The translations under genes were made by a program, and so were the position numbers. Source: Armatimonadota bacterium (GTDB lineage: Bacteria; Armatimonadota; UBA5829; DSUL01). From it: DNA of 64,000 bases. This document shows, piece by piece, positions 40,789 to 50,070 of the stretch (within the stretch, counting starts at the first letter, position 1; the number at the start of each line of letters is the position of its first letter). The stretch lies in assembly GCA_025998755.1 (NCBI GenBank), contig AP024674.1:2992162-3056161 (forward strand). The letters are read 5' to 3'. The notes beneath the pieces were generated by a model. The model did no database searches and was not told where the DNA came from. It saw only the letters and a program-made list of their open reading frames with translations.

Positions 40789-41820
40789 ATGAGAACTCTG
40801 CTGACAATCTGCCTTGCGCTGCTGGCTGCCGCGGCGTCAGCCGCCGGGCCGTCCCGCGTATTGCTGGTCATCAATGAGAACAGTCCGGACTCGCGCTCCA
40901 TCGGAGCGCACTACGCGGCCAAACGCGCCCTGCCGCGGACCAACATCCTGCGGATCCGTGTGCCGGACAGCGAGAGGATCTCGCGCACCGACTACCACGA
41001 AAACATACGCAAGCCCCTGGTGGAGCACATCCGCAGGCATAGGCTGGAAGGCGTGGACTTCATTGTCACCACAAAGGGAGTGCCGCTGGTGGATGAACGC
41101 GGGTTCTCCGTGGACAGCATGCTGACCCGCGCCATGACCGGCGAGGACACCCAGATGATCAACCCCTACTTCGGCCAAGCCGTGCCATTCAGCCGCAGGC
41201 GGTTCGGCATGTTCCTGGTGACCCGACTGGACGGCTACACGGCAGCCGATGCCAAGGCCCTGGTGGATCGCGCGCTGAAGGCTCCAGGGAAGCGTGGGAC
41301 GATCTTGCTGGATTTAGATCCGTTCCAGGACACTCGCGAGGGTTATCGCGACGTCAACCGGGACATCCGGGACGCCGCGCTGCGTCTGTTCGAACGGCGC
41401 GCGGACTATCGCCTGGACTCCACCGACACTTTTGTCGGTGGAATGAAGAACCTGGGGGGATACTACTCCTGGGGTTCAAACGACTCGCACTTTAGCAGGG
41501 AGGCCTACCTTTCCAACCGTTTCGTGTATGGCGCCATCGGGGAAACGGTAGTTTCAACCAGCGCCCGGACCTTCCGTCCAGAGAAAGGCGGCCAGTCGCT
41601 CATCGCGGATCTCATCCGCAACGGCATCACCGGCGTCAAGGGGTACGTCACCGAGCCGTATGCCGTGGCCATGGCCCGGGCGGCCATCCTGTTCCCGCGA
41701 TATGTGGACGGCTTTAACCTGGCGGAGAGCTTCTACGCCGCCAGTCCGTTCATCTGCTGGAAGGACGTGGTGATCGGCGACCCGCTCTGCGCTCCCTACC
41801 GGAAGGCGTCCAACGGGTGA
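40789..41820 (+). CDS. TIGR03790-type secreted protein
   Basis: 343 residues with a signal peptide (MRTLLTICLALLAAAASA). VLLVINENSPDSRSIGAHYA then AAKRALPRTNIL, and later IVTTKGVPL and VVIGDPLCAPY, are the hallmarks of the TIGR03790 family. Family function is unknown; members are scattered through Planctomycetota, Acidobacteria and Armatimonadota. It is divergent from the hydrogenase operon and followed by a strong terminator, so it is a single-gene unit. Confidence 0.85.
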   Translation: MRTLLTICLALLAAAASAAGPSRVLLVINENSPDSRSIGAHYAAKRALPRTNILRIRVPDSERISRTDYHENIRKPLVEHIRRHRLEGVDFIVTTKGVPLVDERGFSVDSMLTRAMTGEDTQMINPYFGQAVPFSRRRFGMFLVTRLDGYTAADAKALVDRALKAPGKRGTILLDLDPFQDTREGYRDVNRDIRDAALRLFERRADYRLDSTDTFVGGMKNLGGYYSWGSNDSHFSREAYLSNRFVYGAIGETVVSTSARTFRPEKGGQSLIADLIRNGITGVKGYVTEPYAVAMARAAILFPRYVDGFNLAESFYAASPFICWKDVVIGDPLCAPYRKASNG

Positions 41821-41877
41821 GAACACACATCCCGGTCTGTGCAGAGAGCACACAGGGTGGCGCTTCCCGCACAAACA

Positions 41878-41908
41878 GAAGGCCCCGCTTCCGCGGCGGG
41901 GCCTTCTT
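41878..41908. terminator. strong hairpin terminator between convergent genes
   Basis: Perfect 11-bp stem (GAAGGCCCCGC / GCGGGGCCTTC) with a 7-nt loop, followed on the plus strand by TTGCTTCTT. It ends the TIGR03790 gene and, read on the minus strand (tail CTTCTGTTTG), may also serve the PEP-CTERM gene at 41945. Confidence 0.85.
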
Positions 41909-41944
41909 GCTTCTTCTGGAAGAGAGGAATAATAACGGGCGGCT

Positions 41945-42592
41945 TTACCGCCTGCGGAGCCTGAGTCCTCCCGCGAGGCCCATCGCCACCAGGGCACCCA
42001 TCTGCAGGAAGGCTGGCTCCGGAATCGCAACGAGACGCACGTCGTCGAGGTAGGTTCCAACGGAATCGGACGGGCCCAGGTCAGCGAAGCTGATCTTGGT
42101 GCTCGTCTGGGTGGCCGTGAAGACGTAGCTGAACCGTGTCCAGCTGTTCTGATACCCTCCGAGACCCGCCTGCGGACCCGACGTGGCAACCAGTACGTCA
42201 TCCACATAGACGCCCAAATAGTTGTCCCTTTCCAGCGTTCCCGGCCTCGGGGAAAACCACCACGACAGTTCATAGCCCTGCCCGACGTCTGTAGTGACGA
42301 TCTGGAAGATGCGGCTGGACTGGTTGCTGTCCAGCTCGACATACTGCTCTCCATCGGCGGCAGGTGTTCCCGCCGCGTTGACACGCTGGACTTCAATGAG
42401 AGCCGATGATCCTGCCGGTTCAATGGACCAACCTGGGATCGAAGACAGGAGCATCACCTGGTTCGGATTGAGCTGCGGATTCTCAAAGCTTCCGTTCACG
42501 ATCAGGTTGGCTCCTGTTACCGTTCCGGAGGCCACAATGCCCGCGACCAGCGCCGCAGCGACTGCCATCAACCTATGGGTCATTGTAAGCAT
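41945..42592 (-). CDS. PEP-CTERM protein with DUF642-like beta-sandwich
   Basis: 215 residues. Signal peptide, then NLIVNGSFENPQ, SIPGWSI, QYVELDS, FQIVTTDVGQGYELSWWFS and GTYLDDVRL, which follow the DUF642/carbohydrate-binding pattern of extracellular proteins. The tail is PEPAFLQMGALVAMGLAGGL plus RLRRR, a PEP-CTERM sorting signal. AAGGAG precedes ATG 42592; ATG 42583 is an alternative. It has its own extended -10 promoter at 42742. Confidence 0.88.
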   Translation of the reverse strand: MLTMTHRLMAVAAALVAGIVASGTVTGANLIVNGSFENPQLNPNQVMLLSSIPGWSIEPAGSSALIEVQRVNAAGTPAADGEQYVELDSNQSSRIFQIVTTDVGQGYELSWWFSPRPGTLERDNYLGVYVDDVLVATSGPQAGLGGYQNSWTRFSYVFTATQTSTKISFADLGPSDSVGTYLDDVRLVAIPEPAFLQMGALVAMGLAGGLRLRRR

Positions 42593-42939
42593 TGAGTGAT
42601 CACTCCTTTCTCGATTTCAGCAGTTTAGCCTTCCCGTTCCGGTGCGCCAGCGATCGGGCTCACCGGGGGGAGCAGAACGGCCGTTCACCTGGCTCCGCCT
42701 GGGGCCACTCAGACCGAGCCTTGAACAGCCCTTTACCTTAAATTGTAGCATATCTCCCGCCCCGACACGTTGCTGAAACGTAAGCACGCGCGACCAGCCG
42801 ATCTCCTCGCCGGAACTGCCAGATCCAGGCTAGCCCGACAATCTTGATGCCCTTATAAGGATACTGCAATCCTCTCGCAATAACCTGCGGGCAACATGAA
42901 CTGGGTTTAGTCTGTCAGTCGCACAGAGGAGCAATCCGG
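42593..42939. other. 347-bp divergent intergenic region
   Basis: AT-richer than its surroundings. It carries the minus-strand extended -10 element listed at 42742. On the plus side a GAGGAG lies before the gene at 42940 and TTATAAGGATACT at about 42853 could be its -10 region, but no -35 is convincing. No gene was recognised. Confidence 0.4.
42742..42750 (-). promoter_or_regulatory. extended -10 promoter for the DUF642-like PEP-CTERM gene
   Basis: TGCTACAAT on the minus strand (TGn plus TACAAT). Predicted start near 42735 leaves a leader of about 143 nt. No -35 match. Confidence 0.4.
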
Positions 42940-44331
42940 ATGATGAAACTGAAAATCTCCCTGGTCGCAGCCGCTCTGATGGCCTTCCTGACTTCTGGCC
43001 CTTCCCGGGCTCAGGTCAGCCTTATTCTCAACGAATGGAACTGCGTGGCGCCCGAGAACTACCTTGACACGGTGGATTTCGAGGGCAGCACGAAATCCGA
43101 CACCTTCTTCGGCCGCGTGCGGGGCAACGGAGGGGACTGGATTGAGCTGGTGGTCACGACCGACCGCCCGGACCTGCGTGGATGGAAGTTGGTCTGGGAG
43201 TATGGGACGAACTCCGGTTCCGGTCAAGGAGTCATCGAACTCGGCGATCATGCCCTGCTGGCTTCGCTGCGCAGCGGCACCATCATAACCATTACGGAAT
43301 CTCCAACGGCTGAGGGCGGCCTGGATACGGATCTGAGCTACGACCCTGTATCCGGCGACTGGTGGATCAACATCTGCACCCGCGACGGCGGACCGGTGAC
43401 GACCTCTGGGAGTATCACCACTGGAGGAGAGACCACCCTCCTCCCGGCGGGTGAGTTCGAGGTCAATCACAATAACTGGCAGCTCACCATTCAGGATGCC
43501 GCCGGCAACCACGTTTTCGGGCCGGTGGGTGAGGCAGCCCTGGGGTGGCAGGGCACGGGGATAAACGCTCGCGAAGTGGGCAAGCTGGAGGAGAATCCCT
43601 CTCCCTTCATCACTCCCGCGTCCAACTACAACGACGGCACCAGCAGCAGCTTCGGCAGTTACAACATTTGGTCCAGCGGGCTGTTCAGTCAAGATTTCAG
43701 CGCCCTTCGATCGGTTGTCAACCAGCCGGTCAACACCACCGTTGCCGGTGCTAAGCTCCTGGGGACAGGGTTGGTGCGCATCGAGAACGTGATCATTTCG
43801 CGCTCCCACGACGATCAATACTACGTCCAGCAGCCGGACCGGGCCGCCGGCATTGCGGTGCTGGGCTTCGCGGGACTACCTCATGGCTATCCCGTGAATG
43901 TCACGGGTTCTCTGACCCTGACATCTGACGGGGAGCTGGCCATCCAGCCGGCGTCAGTGAGTGTCGCGGGGGCTCCGGTCACGGTGGTTCCGCTGGCGAT
44001 GGGCGCGCGCTCGGTGGGCGGAGGCCAGGTTTTCGGCCTGCAGGAAGGCGTGGCCGGCAGCATCGGTCCCAACAACGTGGGGCTGCATGCGCTAATCTAC
44101 GGCAAGGTCACCGCGACGGGTTTCGGGTGGATGGTGGTGGACGATGGCTCGGGTCGCGACAGCGGGCACGGGGCCCCTGGCATCCGCGCGGCCGGACAGA
44201 TCGACCCGACTGTCCAGATAGGGGACTTCATCGCGGTTGAGGGCTCTGTCTCTGTGCAGAAGATCGGCGGACAGCTATACCCGCTGCTTCGTGTTGCTTC
44301 GCCGGAGGACGTCAGGAGAATCGATCAGTGA
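42940..44331 (+). CDS. secreted lamin-tail-like protein of unknown function
   Basis: 463 residues. Signal peptide [20 protein letters not shown]; then [17 protein letters not shown] and [20 protein letters not shown], the look of a lamin-tail domain (LILNEW... W-ELxN). The C-terminal 190 residues ([52 protein letters not shown]) resemble OB-fold domains of extracellular nucleases, but no nuclease domain is present. Its end overlaps the prepilin-like gene by 4 nt, so the two are translationally coupled. Confidence 0.75.
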   Translation: MMKLKISLVAAALMAFLTSGPSRAQVSLILNEWNCVAPENYLDTVDFEGSTKSDTFFGRVRGNGGDWIELVVTTDRPDLRGWKLVWEYGTNSGSGQGVIELGDHALLASLRSGTIITITESPTAEGGLDTDLSYDPVSGDWWINICTRDGGPVTTSGSITTGGETTLLPAGEFEVNHNNWQLTIQDAAGNHVFGPVGEAALGWQGTGINAREVGKLEENPSPFITPASNYNDGTSSSFGSYNIWSSGLFSQDFSALRSVVNQPVNTTVAGAKLLGTGLVRIENVIISRSHDDQYYVQQPDRAAGIAVLGFAGLPHGYPVNVTGSLTLTSDGELAIQPASVSVAGAPVTVVPLAMGARSVGGGQVFGLQEGVAGSIGPNNVGLHALIYGKVTATGFGWMVVDDGSGRDSGHGAPGIRAAGQIDPTVQIGDFIAVEGSVSVQKIGGQLYPLLRVASPEDVRRIDQ

Positions 44332-45041
44332 AAACGCGCGCCCGCAGAGACGGCTTCACGCTCATTGAGCTGCTGGTTGTGATCGCGGTCATCGCCATTC
44401 TGGCGAGCATCCTTTTCCCGGTATTCGCTCAGGCCCGCGAGAGCGCCATGCGGTCCTCTTGCGCCAGCAACCTGCGCCAGTGGGGGACGGCGGCGCAGAT
44501 GTACGCCGACGACTGGAGGGATGCTCTCCCCGCGGAAGGTCCGGCGGACGTCATGCGGTGGGGGCAGCTCGGGCAGGGAGCCTCGCTTCACGCCTGGTAC
44601 AACTCGCTTCCGCCTTATGTCTCCGCCCCGCCCATGTACACGCTCAATGCGGAGGCGCGGACGGCTTACTTTAACAAGGGGAAGACCATCCACACCTGCC
44701 CGTCGGCCTTCTACAGCTCCCCGGTCGGCAACAGAGACACGGACCAGGTGTTCTTCAACTACGCGATCAACTCTTACCTGGATCGCACCCTGCCCGTGCC
44801 AGTCAAGCGCTCTCACATTCCGGACCACGTTAAGACCCCAATCTTCCTGGATGTCCAGACGTCCCTCAGTGAGCTTTCCCCCAGCACGGAGCTTGGCACC
44901 AACCGGGCCCAGGTCAGCCGCATCAGCAGCCGCCATCGTGGAGGGGCCAACATCTGCTTCGTTGACGGCCACACCGGCTGGTTCCGGTTCCAGGACGTTG
45001 TTTCCAATACCCCCGGCATCATCTGGGATCCCGGGCGCTAA
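44328..45041 (+). CDS. type II prepilin-like protein (H-x9-DG type)
   Basis: 237 residues. Short basic leader ending in RDG, then [20 protein letters not shown], the prepilin peptidase site (G/F, Glu+5) and pilin helix. After [16 protein letters not shown] the C-terminus has [19 protein letters not shown], the H-x9-DG motif of the pseudopilin-like proteins abundant in Planctomycetota, Lentisphaerae and Armatimonadota. It would be inserted in the inner membrane and may form or decorate a T2SS-like filament. No T2SS machinery genes are here. GTG start overlaps the preceding stop (GTGA). Confidence 0.92.
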   Translation: MKTRARRDGFTLIELLVVIAVIAILASILFPVFAQARESAMRSSCASNLRQWGTAAQMYADDWRDALPAEGPADVMRWGQLGQGASLHAWYNSLPPYVSAPPMYTLNAEARTAYFNKGKTIHTCPSAFYSSPVGNRDTDQVFFNYAINSYLDRTLPVPVKRSHIPDHVKTPIFLDVQTSLSELSPSTELGTNRAQVSRISSRHRGGANICFVDGHTGWFRFQDVVSNTPGIIWDPGR

Positions 45042-45054
45042 GTTGGAACGGACG

Positions 45055-46362
45055 ATGATGGTCAGGTGGTTGAGGGCAGCCGCCGCGGGTAGCCTTGGAT
45101 TCGCTGCCGCACTGACGGCGGCAGGGTGCCTGGGCGGAAGGCCCTCCTCGTCTGCAGCCCCCGGTGAGGGGCTCCCGGTCCGGACCTTCTCCTTTGACGC
45201 CGGACTCGGACCAGGCAACGCAGAGATCCCCGCAGCCGTGCCGGGACGTCCTTTGCTTCTCGTTACGAACAGCTCTGCGAAGAGCCTGTCTTTCCTGGAT
45301 ATCAGCGACTTCGCCAGAGTGCGCCGGCTGCGCGAGGATCTGGACCTTTCCGGCTATGGCGAGCCCACGTCCGTTTCCGTCCGGCCGGATGGCCGCGTAG
45401 CGGTGGTGGCCATCAAGAAAGGAAACGGAGTCCGTGGCCTTGTGCTGGCTCTGGACCTGAAGGAAGGCCGCGAAGGAACGGTGATCGGCCTGCCGCTTGA
45501 GGTGGGCTACGGCCCGGATAAGATCTGCTTCACGCCGGACGGCAAAATGGCTCTGGTGGCCGATGAAGGCGAACCCGCCGAGAACTCGAATCCACCGGGA
45601 TCCATCAGCTTCGTGCGGGTGGCGGAAGACGGCGGGCTGGCCCTGGAGAAGCGCCTGCTGCTGGATGGTGCCGCGCATCCTGCTCTGGCGAAGTTCGATG
45701 CGGCAGGCATCGAGCCGGAGTATATCGCAGTTTCCCGGGACAACTCCCGTGCCTACGTCACGCTACAGGAGAACAACGCAGTCGCCGTGTTGGATCTTCG
45801 CGCCCGGAAGGTGATCGATGTCTGGGATCTGGGAGAAGGCGAACACGACTTCTGCGTGGACCCGCAGGCTGATCCGCCCGTCTTCAAGGCCACGCGCGGG
45901 CACCGTGAGCCAGACGGCATTGCGGTCACTCCTGACGGGCTGGCCGTGGTGACGGCAAACGAAGGGGACACCGAGGCGAAGGACGGTGTCCTGAGTGGCA
46001 CCCGGGACACCGCCGTCTGGAGCTCTCTGGATGGGCGTCTCCTCGGTTGCACGGCGGATGGTTTCGAGCGGGCGGCGCACAAGGCAGGCCTGCTGGAGCC
46101 CGACCGTGCTCTGAAGCGCGGAGTGGAGCCGGAGGACGTGTGTCTGATGGAGCTGAACGGCAAGCTGCTTGCCTTCGTGGGACTCGAGCGCGCCGAATCC
46201 GTCGCCGTGGTGGACCTTTCTGATCCCTCAAGCCCGAAGGTTGCTCAGATCATCCCCACGGGCAAGGCACCGGAAGGGCTGTGCGCCCTGCCGGACAGGA
46301 AAGCTGTCGCCGCCGCCTGCGAAGGAGAGGGAAGCGTCTCCTTCCTGGTCTTCCAGCACTGA
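45055..46362 (+). CDS. lipoprotein beta-propeller (choice-of-anchor I-like)
   Basis: 435 residues. Lipoprotein signal with lipobox LTAAGC near residue 25. The rest is a WD40/YVTN-like propeller: PTSVSVRPDGRVAVVAIKK, CFTPDGKMALVADEGEPAEN, PEYIAVSRDNSRAYVTLQEN, GIAVTPDGLAVVTANEGDTE. The DEGEPAE and EYIAVSRD segments recall the choice-of-anchor I domain family. It should sit outside the inner membrane; ligand unknown. I start at ATG 45055 (a second ATG follows); the frame open from 44521 overlaps the prepilin gene and is not coding. Confidence 0.85.
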   Translation: MMVRWLRAAAAGSLGFAAALTAAGCLGGRPSSSAAPGEGLPVRTFSFDAGLGPGNAEIPAAVPGRPLLLVTNSSAKSLSFLDISDFARVRRLREDLDLSGYGEPTSVSVRPDGRVAVVAIKKGNGVRGLVLALDLKEGREGTVIGLPLEVGYGPDKICFTPDGKMALVADEGEPAENSNPPGSISFVRVAEDGGLALEKRLLLDGAAHPALAKFDAAGIEPEYIAVSRDNSRAYVTLQENNAVAVLDLRARKVIDVWDLGEGEHDFCVDPQADPPVFKATRGHREPDGIAVTPDGLAVVTANEGDTEAKDGVLSGTRDTAVWSSLDGRLLGCTADGFERAAHKAGLLEPDRALKRGVEPEDVCLMELNGKLLAFVGLERAESVAVVDLSDPSSPKVAQIIPTGKAPEGLCALPDRKAVAAACEGEGSVSFLVFQH

Positions 46363-46446
46363 GAGGAGTCCTCCTCCCGGAGGGAGAAGCAGGAGGGGAG
46401 GAATCCTGCGGCGGAGAAGACCGCCGTTTTCCGGGAGGGCTGCCCA

Positions 46447-47322
46447 GTGTCACTATGTCGTGCTTGCCAGATCGCTGTTACAGTCGGCCTGTTCGCCTCC
46501 ATCCTGACGCCGGCAGGCGCAGCCGAGAAGTGCCCGCCGAACATTGGCAAATTCCGGGTGGGCATCCAGACTTACACTTTCCGCGGCCACACCTTTGAGC
46601 AGGCCGTTCAGAAGGCCGCGCAACTCGGGGTGAAATACATCGAAGCTTATCCCGGCCAGCGCCTCAGTGAGGCGACCGGCGATGCTGTCTTCACTCCCGA
46701 CGCCCCGCCTGAGATCCGGGCCAAAGCGCGCCAGATCCTGGATCGAAGCGGCGTGAAGCTGCACAACTTCGGGGTGGTCTATCTGCCGAACGACGAGGCC
46801 GCCTGCCGGAGGGTCTTCGAATTCGCGAAAGAGATGGGCGTGGAGATCCTTTCCGCGGAGCCCCCGACGGATGCCATCCCACTAGTGGAGCGTCTGGTGA
46901 AGGAGTACGGCATCCGGGTGGCCATCCACAATCATCCTGCTCCCAGCCAGTATGCCGATCCGCGCACCGTGCGGCAGGCCATCGCCGGTCGGGATGCCCG
47001 GATCGGGGCGGGACCGGACATCGGCCACTGGATGCGCAGCGGCTTTGAACCGATCGCGTCGCTGCGGATGCTGCGAGGACGCATCATCAGCCTGCATCTG
47101 AAGGACCTGAAAGAGATGGGTGTGCGGGAGTCGCGCGACTGGCCGCTGGGCCAGGGCATTCTGGACCTTCCGGCCCTTTTCCGCGAGCTGGAAGCCCAGA
47201 AGTTCGACGGGACGATTATGATAGAATACGAGGCTTCACAGCCCGACCCCACTGCGGATGTGGCCGCCAGCCTGGAGTACCTCCGCAGGATCCTGAAGCC
47301 CGCTGCGACCGCCGCGAAGTGA
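46447..47322 (+). CDS. secreted sugar phosphate isomerase/epimerase-like TIM barrel
   Basis: 291 residues. A signal peptide (IAVTVGLFASILTPAGAA) precedes an AP-endonuclease-2-type barrel: GIQTYTFRGHTFEQAVQKAA, LGVKYIEAYPGQ, VRVAIHNHP-like segment, GAGPDIGHW, IISLHLKD and GTIMIEYEAS, giving the Glu/His/Asp metal ligands of xylose-isomerase-like enzymes. Exported versions are common in Planctomycetota and Armatimonadota; substrate unknown. GTG start. Confidence 0.87.
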   Translation: MSLCRACQIAVTVGLFASILTPAGAAEKCPPNIGKFRVGIQTYTFRGHTFEQAVQKAAQLGVKYIEAYPGQRLSEATGDAVFTPDAPPEIRAKARQILDRSGVKLHNFGVVYLPNDEAACRRVFEFAKEMGVEILSAEPPTDAIPLVERLVKEYGIRVAIHNHPAPSQYADPRTVRQAIAGRDARIGAGPDIGHWMRSGFEPIASLRMLRGRIISLHLKDLKEMGVRESRDWPLGQGILDLPALFRELEAQKFDGTIMIEYEASQPDPTADVAASLEYLRRILKPAATAAK

Positions 47323-47396
47323 GCGTCTGGGTCCGGCTACGCTTCAGGTGAAGGAAAGCTGCCGGGACCGAGGTTGATCGACAAGAGGAGATGGCT

Positions 47397-48095
47397 ATGA
47401 AGGGTACGCGTTGGAGCGTGGCTCTCCTGTTGATCTGGTCGGCGGCCGCCCTGCAGGCGGCTGCTCAGTCCGGCATCTGGGTGCCCGGAACATATAGAAA
47501 CGTGCAGCAGGTGCCGTGTGGAACGCGTACATCCGATCTGCTGCTCAACTCCAACGGGTCCTGCACGCTCTCCGTTCGCTGCGGCACCTCTTCAGAGGTC
47601 CGCTACACCGGCACCTGGGGGCAGCGTCCGGCCGATCGCGTGGAGGTGCGCGTCTCCCGCGGAGGGATCCATTACGAGTTCTCGTTCCGTGCCGACGGCC
47701 GAACTCTGAGGACGCTGGCGTGGGACCGCAACGCCTGGGGAGCAGCGCCGCTGGAGTTCCGGCGCTTTGGCGCCCAGCCTGCGCCGCCGGATCCTGTGTT
47801 GGGGACGTATTCCGGCGACGTCCGCGCAGGTGAGACAGTTTTCCGTTTCACTCTGGCCGTGGCGGCGGGCGGGAACGCGGAGCTGGAGATACGCGACTTG
47901 CGCAGAGGTGGACTCCCGCTGAGCTACATCGGGCAATGGCGCAGAGATGTGACGGGCCGCTACCGTCTGGAGCTTCGCCGGATGCTGGAGCGCCAGATTT
48001 TCGCGTTCCGCTTGACGGGCAATGAACTGACCGCCGTGGAATGGGACCGCGAGCGCTGGGGGAACACCGCTCCCCGCCTGCGGCGCTCTCTCTGA
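47397..48095 (+). CDS. secreted protein with two related beta-barrel repeats
   Basis: 232 residues. Signal peptide, then two similar halves: GTYRNVQ ... GTWGQRPADRVEVRV ... TLAWDRNAWGAAPLEFRR and GTYSGDV ... GQWRRDVTGRYRLEL ... AVEWDRERWGNTAPRLRR. The internal repeat suggests a duplicated lipocalin/META-like strand set. I start at ATG 47397, 6 nt after GAGGAG; ATG 47391 touches that ribosome site. No family recognised. Confidence 0.75.
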   Translation: MKGTRWSVALLLIWSAAALQAAAQSGIWVPGTYRNVQQVPCGTRTSDLLLNSNGSCTLSVRCGTSSEVRYTGTWGQRPADRVEVRVSRGGIHYEFSFRADGRTLRTLAWDRNAWGAAPLEFRRFGAQPAPPDPVLGTYSGDVRAGETVFRFTLAVAAGGNAELEIRDLRRGGLPLSYIGQWRRDVTGRYRLELRRMLERQIFAFRLTGNELTAVEWDRERWGNTAPRLRRSL

Positions 48096-48118
48096 GACCG
48101 GGAAAGGGGTAAGCAAGG

Positions 48119-48439
48119 ATGATCATAACGACGACGCCCTCCGTTGAGGGAAGAAAAGTCCGCCAGTATCTTGGCATCGTGGTAGGCGAAGCCATCGTGG
48201 GTGCCAATATCTTCAAGGATCTGTTCGCCGGCATCCGCGACATCGTGGGCGGACGCTCGGCAGCCTACGAGCGCGAGCTTCAGAATGCGCGGGAGATCGC
48301 CATCGGCGAGATGCGGGAGAAGGCCGCTCAGATGGGCGCTGACGCCATCGTGGGCGTGGATCTGGATTACGAAGTGGTGGGACAGGGCGGGTCCATGCTG
48401 ATGGTCAGCGTCAGCGGGACGGCGGTCAGTCTGGAATAG
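48119..48439 (+). CDS. YbjQ/UPF0145 family protein
   Basis: 106 residues, full family length: [68 protein letters not shown]. The family forms homopentamers and is described as putatively heavy-metal binding; actual role unknown. It lies 23 nt after the preceding gene. Confidence 0.95.
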   Translation: MIITTTPSVEGRKVRQYLGIVVGEAIVGANIFKDLFAGIRDIVGGRSAAYERELQNAREIAIGEMREKAAQMGADAIVGVDLDYEVVGQGGSMLMVSVSGTAVSLE

Positions 48440-48463
48440 GCTTCGGAGGGGGACACTGCTGCC

Positions 48464-49027
48464 TTGGATGTGCTTGTCGTTTCCGGATCGCGCAACCCGG
48501 AGGGCCAGACCGCCCGCGCAGCAAAAGCCTATCTGGAAGGGGCAGCGGCCGGTGGAGCGAAGGGCGACATCATCTATCTTCCGGTGCTGGACATACAGCG
48601 ATGCCGGCAGTGCGATGATGACGGCTGGGGAAAATGCAACAAAGAGGGCGCTTGCGTCATCGAGGACGACTTCGCCTCCGTCGTGGACCAGATGAGCGCT
48701 GCGGACGCCGTCGTATTTGCGAACCCGGTGTACTTTTCGGACCTAAGCGAGAGCCTGAAATCGTTCCTAGACCGGCTCCGGCGCATCTGTATGCACGCTG
48801 ACGGAGCAAAACTGATGCAGGGCAAACCTGTCGCCATCATCGCCGTAGCCGGCGGAGGAGGCGGCGGCGCACCACTCTGCTGTTACCTTCTCGAGCGCAC
48901 GCTCCAGCGCTGCGGGATGGACGTGGTGGATGTCATCCCGGCACGCCGGCAGAACCTGCCGATGAAGCTGGAGACGCTGAAGATCGCGGGAGAATGGCTC
49001 GCGCGCGGAGGATTCCGGGAAGGCTGA
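48464..49027 (+). CDS. iron-sulfur flavoprotein-like flavodoxin-fold reductase
   Basis: 187 residues. Flavodoxin-like opening VLVVSGSRNPEGQTARAAKA, then a Cys cluster C-x2-C-x7-C-x5-C (CRQCDDDGWGKCNKEGAC), FANPVYFSDLSESLKSFLDR and AIIAVAGGGGGGAP. The layout matches NADPH-dependent FMN reductases of the iron-sulfur flavoprotein type, though the Cys spacing is longer than the classical CX2CX2CX5C. TTG start with GGAGGGGG about 13 nt upstream. Probable NAD(P)H oxidoreductase for quinones or oxidative stress. Confidence 0.82.
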   Translation: MDVLVVSGSRNPEGQTARAAKAYLEGAAAGGAKGDIIYLPVLDIQRCRQCDDDGWGKCNKEGACVIEDDFASVVDQMSAADAVVFANPVYFSDLSESLKSFLDRLRRICMHADGAKLMQGKPVAIIAVAGGGGGGAPLCCYLLERTLQRCGMDVVDVIPARRQNLPMKLETLKIAGEWLARGGFREG

Positions 49028-49193
49028 CACCGGGTGCTTCAGCCTTGCCTCACCGTTACCACGCCATCGAGGCGAGCCGTCAGGGCCAGGCGCCGCCCGA
49101 CGTGCGCACCGCCTTGAGGGCGTGCAAATCCGCCCACAGCCTTCGCCGCCTCCATGTCGCCAGTTTTACCGGACTCCCGAGGTCAGCCGGCCG

Positions 49194-49643
49194 TTAGTAG
49201 CTGAAAACGACCGTGTTGTCCCCCAGCTTGCTGAAGAGCGATTGCTTTGTGGCGAACGCGGCTCCGGGGATCAGGTCTTTTTCAGTGATTCCCAGCTCCT
49301 TCGCGCAGAGGGGGCATACCAGCACTCGCGCTCCGCGGCCGGCCAGCCCCGTCAGCGTCGCCGAAAGCCGCGGGTGCTGCTTGTAGGCCAGACGCGCGCC
49401 CTTGCTGCGGCTTGCGAAGACGGGTCCGCGGACATTCAGGAACACCACCACATCCCGCTTCTCTTCCAGGCTCATCCTCGCGAGGCTGAGTCCCATCCAC
49501 GCGGAATGCAGATCCTCCGCTCCGCTGGTCAGGTTGATGACCACCACGGGGCTGGACTGGCTCTTAACCAGCGACGGCGCAACCGCCAGAAGCACGCATG
49601 CTGCGATAACCGCAGCAATGACTGCAAGTCTCCGGGTATTCAT
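49194..49643 (-). CDS. exported DsrE-family protein
   Basis: 149 residues. A signal peptide or anchor (LAVIAAVIAACVLLAVAPSL) precedes a DsrE/DsrF-like fold: PVVVINLTSGAEDLHSAWMG, KRDVVVFLNVRGPVFAS and ARVLVCPLCAKELG, with two cysteines that could carry sulfur as in DsrE/TusD proteins. An exported DsrE-like protein is less common than the cytoplasmic form. Single gene, convergent with the flavoprotein gene. Confidence 0.85.
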   Translation of the reverse strand: MNTRRLAVIAAVIAACVLLAVAPSLVKSQSSPVVVINLTSGAEDLHSAWMGLSLARMSLEEKRDVVVFLNVRGPVFASRSKGARLAYKQHPRLSATLTGLAGRGARVLVCPLCAKELGITEKDLIPGAAFATKQSLFSKLGDNTVVFSY

Positions 49644-49782
49644 TAGGTCTCCACTCCTTGCGTAGCGGGAAAATGAGGAAGATTTGTCTCCCTACGGCCG
49701 AGTTCTCCGGATATTGTCCTGCTTCCTTCTGCCGGAACAGAGAGCGGCACCTGTGCGAATTACCGGGTTTCGGGCAAAAGAC

Positions 49783-49812
49783 TTGACCGCGAAGGTTCCG
49801 GTGCCGTATGCT
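49783..49812 (+). promoter_or_regulatory. sigma-70 type promoter for the candidate non-coding RNA
   Basis: TTGACC (49783-49788), 18-bp spacer, TATGCT (49807-49812). Predicted start near 49819. No protein-like frame follows before the terminator at 49997-50041. Confidence 0.6.
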
Positions 49813-49818
49813 GGACAT

Positions 49819-50041
49819 GGGCCTGAGACATTAGTGGCCGCAGGTTCAGGGTGGCAGAAGAGCAGGTTCCTGCGCCGGGAGGAGGGCGCAGGGGCCGGAG
49901 CGTGAGAAGCCCCGGCAATCCGCCCGGACGGATACACGGGGCATCTGCCTCCGGTGGTGGCCCACCGGACAGCAGAGAAGGAGAAAAGGAGAAACTGGCC
50001 GTGCTTGCCGCAGTTGCGGCGCAAGCGGCGGCCTTTTTTTT
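49819..50041 (+). ncRNA. candidate structured non-coding RNA, about 220 nt
   Basis: A transcription unit with its own promoter and strong terminator and no credible coding frame. Successive hairpins are visible: CCTGCGCC/GGCGCAGG (8 bp), GCCGGaGC/GCcCCGGC, ATCCG/CGGAT and CCGGTGG/CCACCGG. GGCAGA (about 49850) can pair with TCTGCC (about 49950) and close a junction around the first three. It does not show the conserved motifs of RNase P, tmRNA, SRP RNA, cobalamin, TPP or glycine riboswitches or a T-box that I can recall; 6S RNA cannot be excluded. It lies just upstream of glyQS but ends before that gene's own promoter. Confidence 0.45.
49997..50041 (+). terminator. Rho-independent terminator of the candidate RNA
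   Basis: A long stem (GGCC...GCTTGC...GC pairing with GC...GCAAGC...GGCC, two small internal mismatches) is followed by eight T. One of the strongest terminators in the window. Confidence 0.85.
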
Positions 50042-50070
50042 GCCCGGGACGCCGTCTGGCCGGCTTCGGG

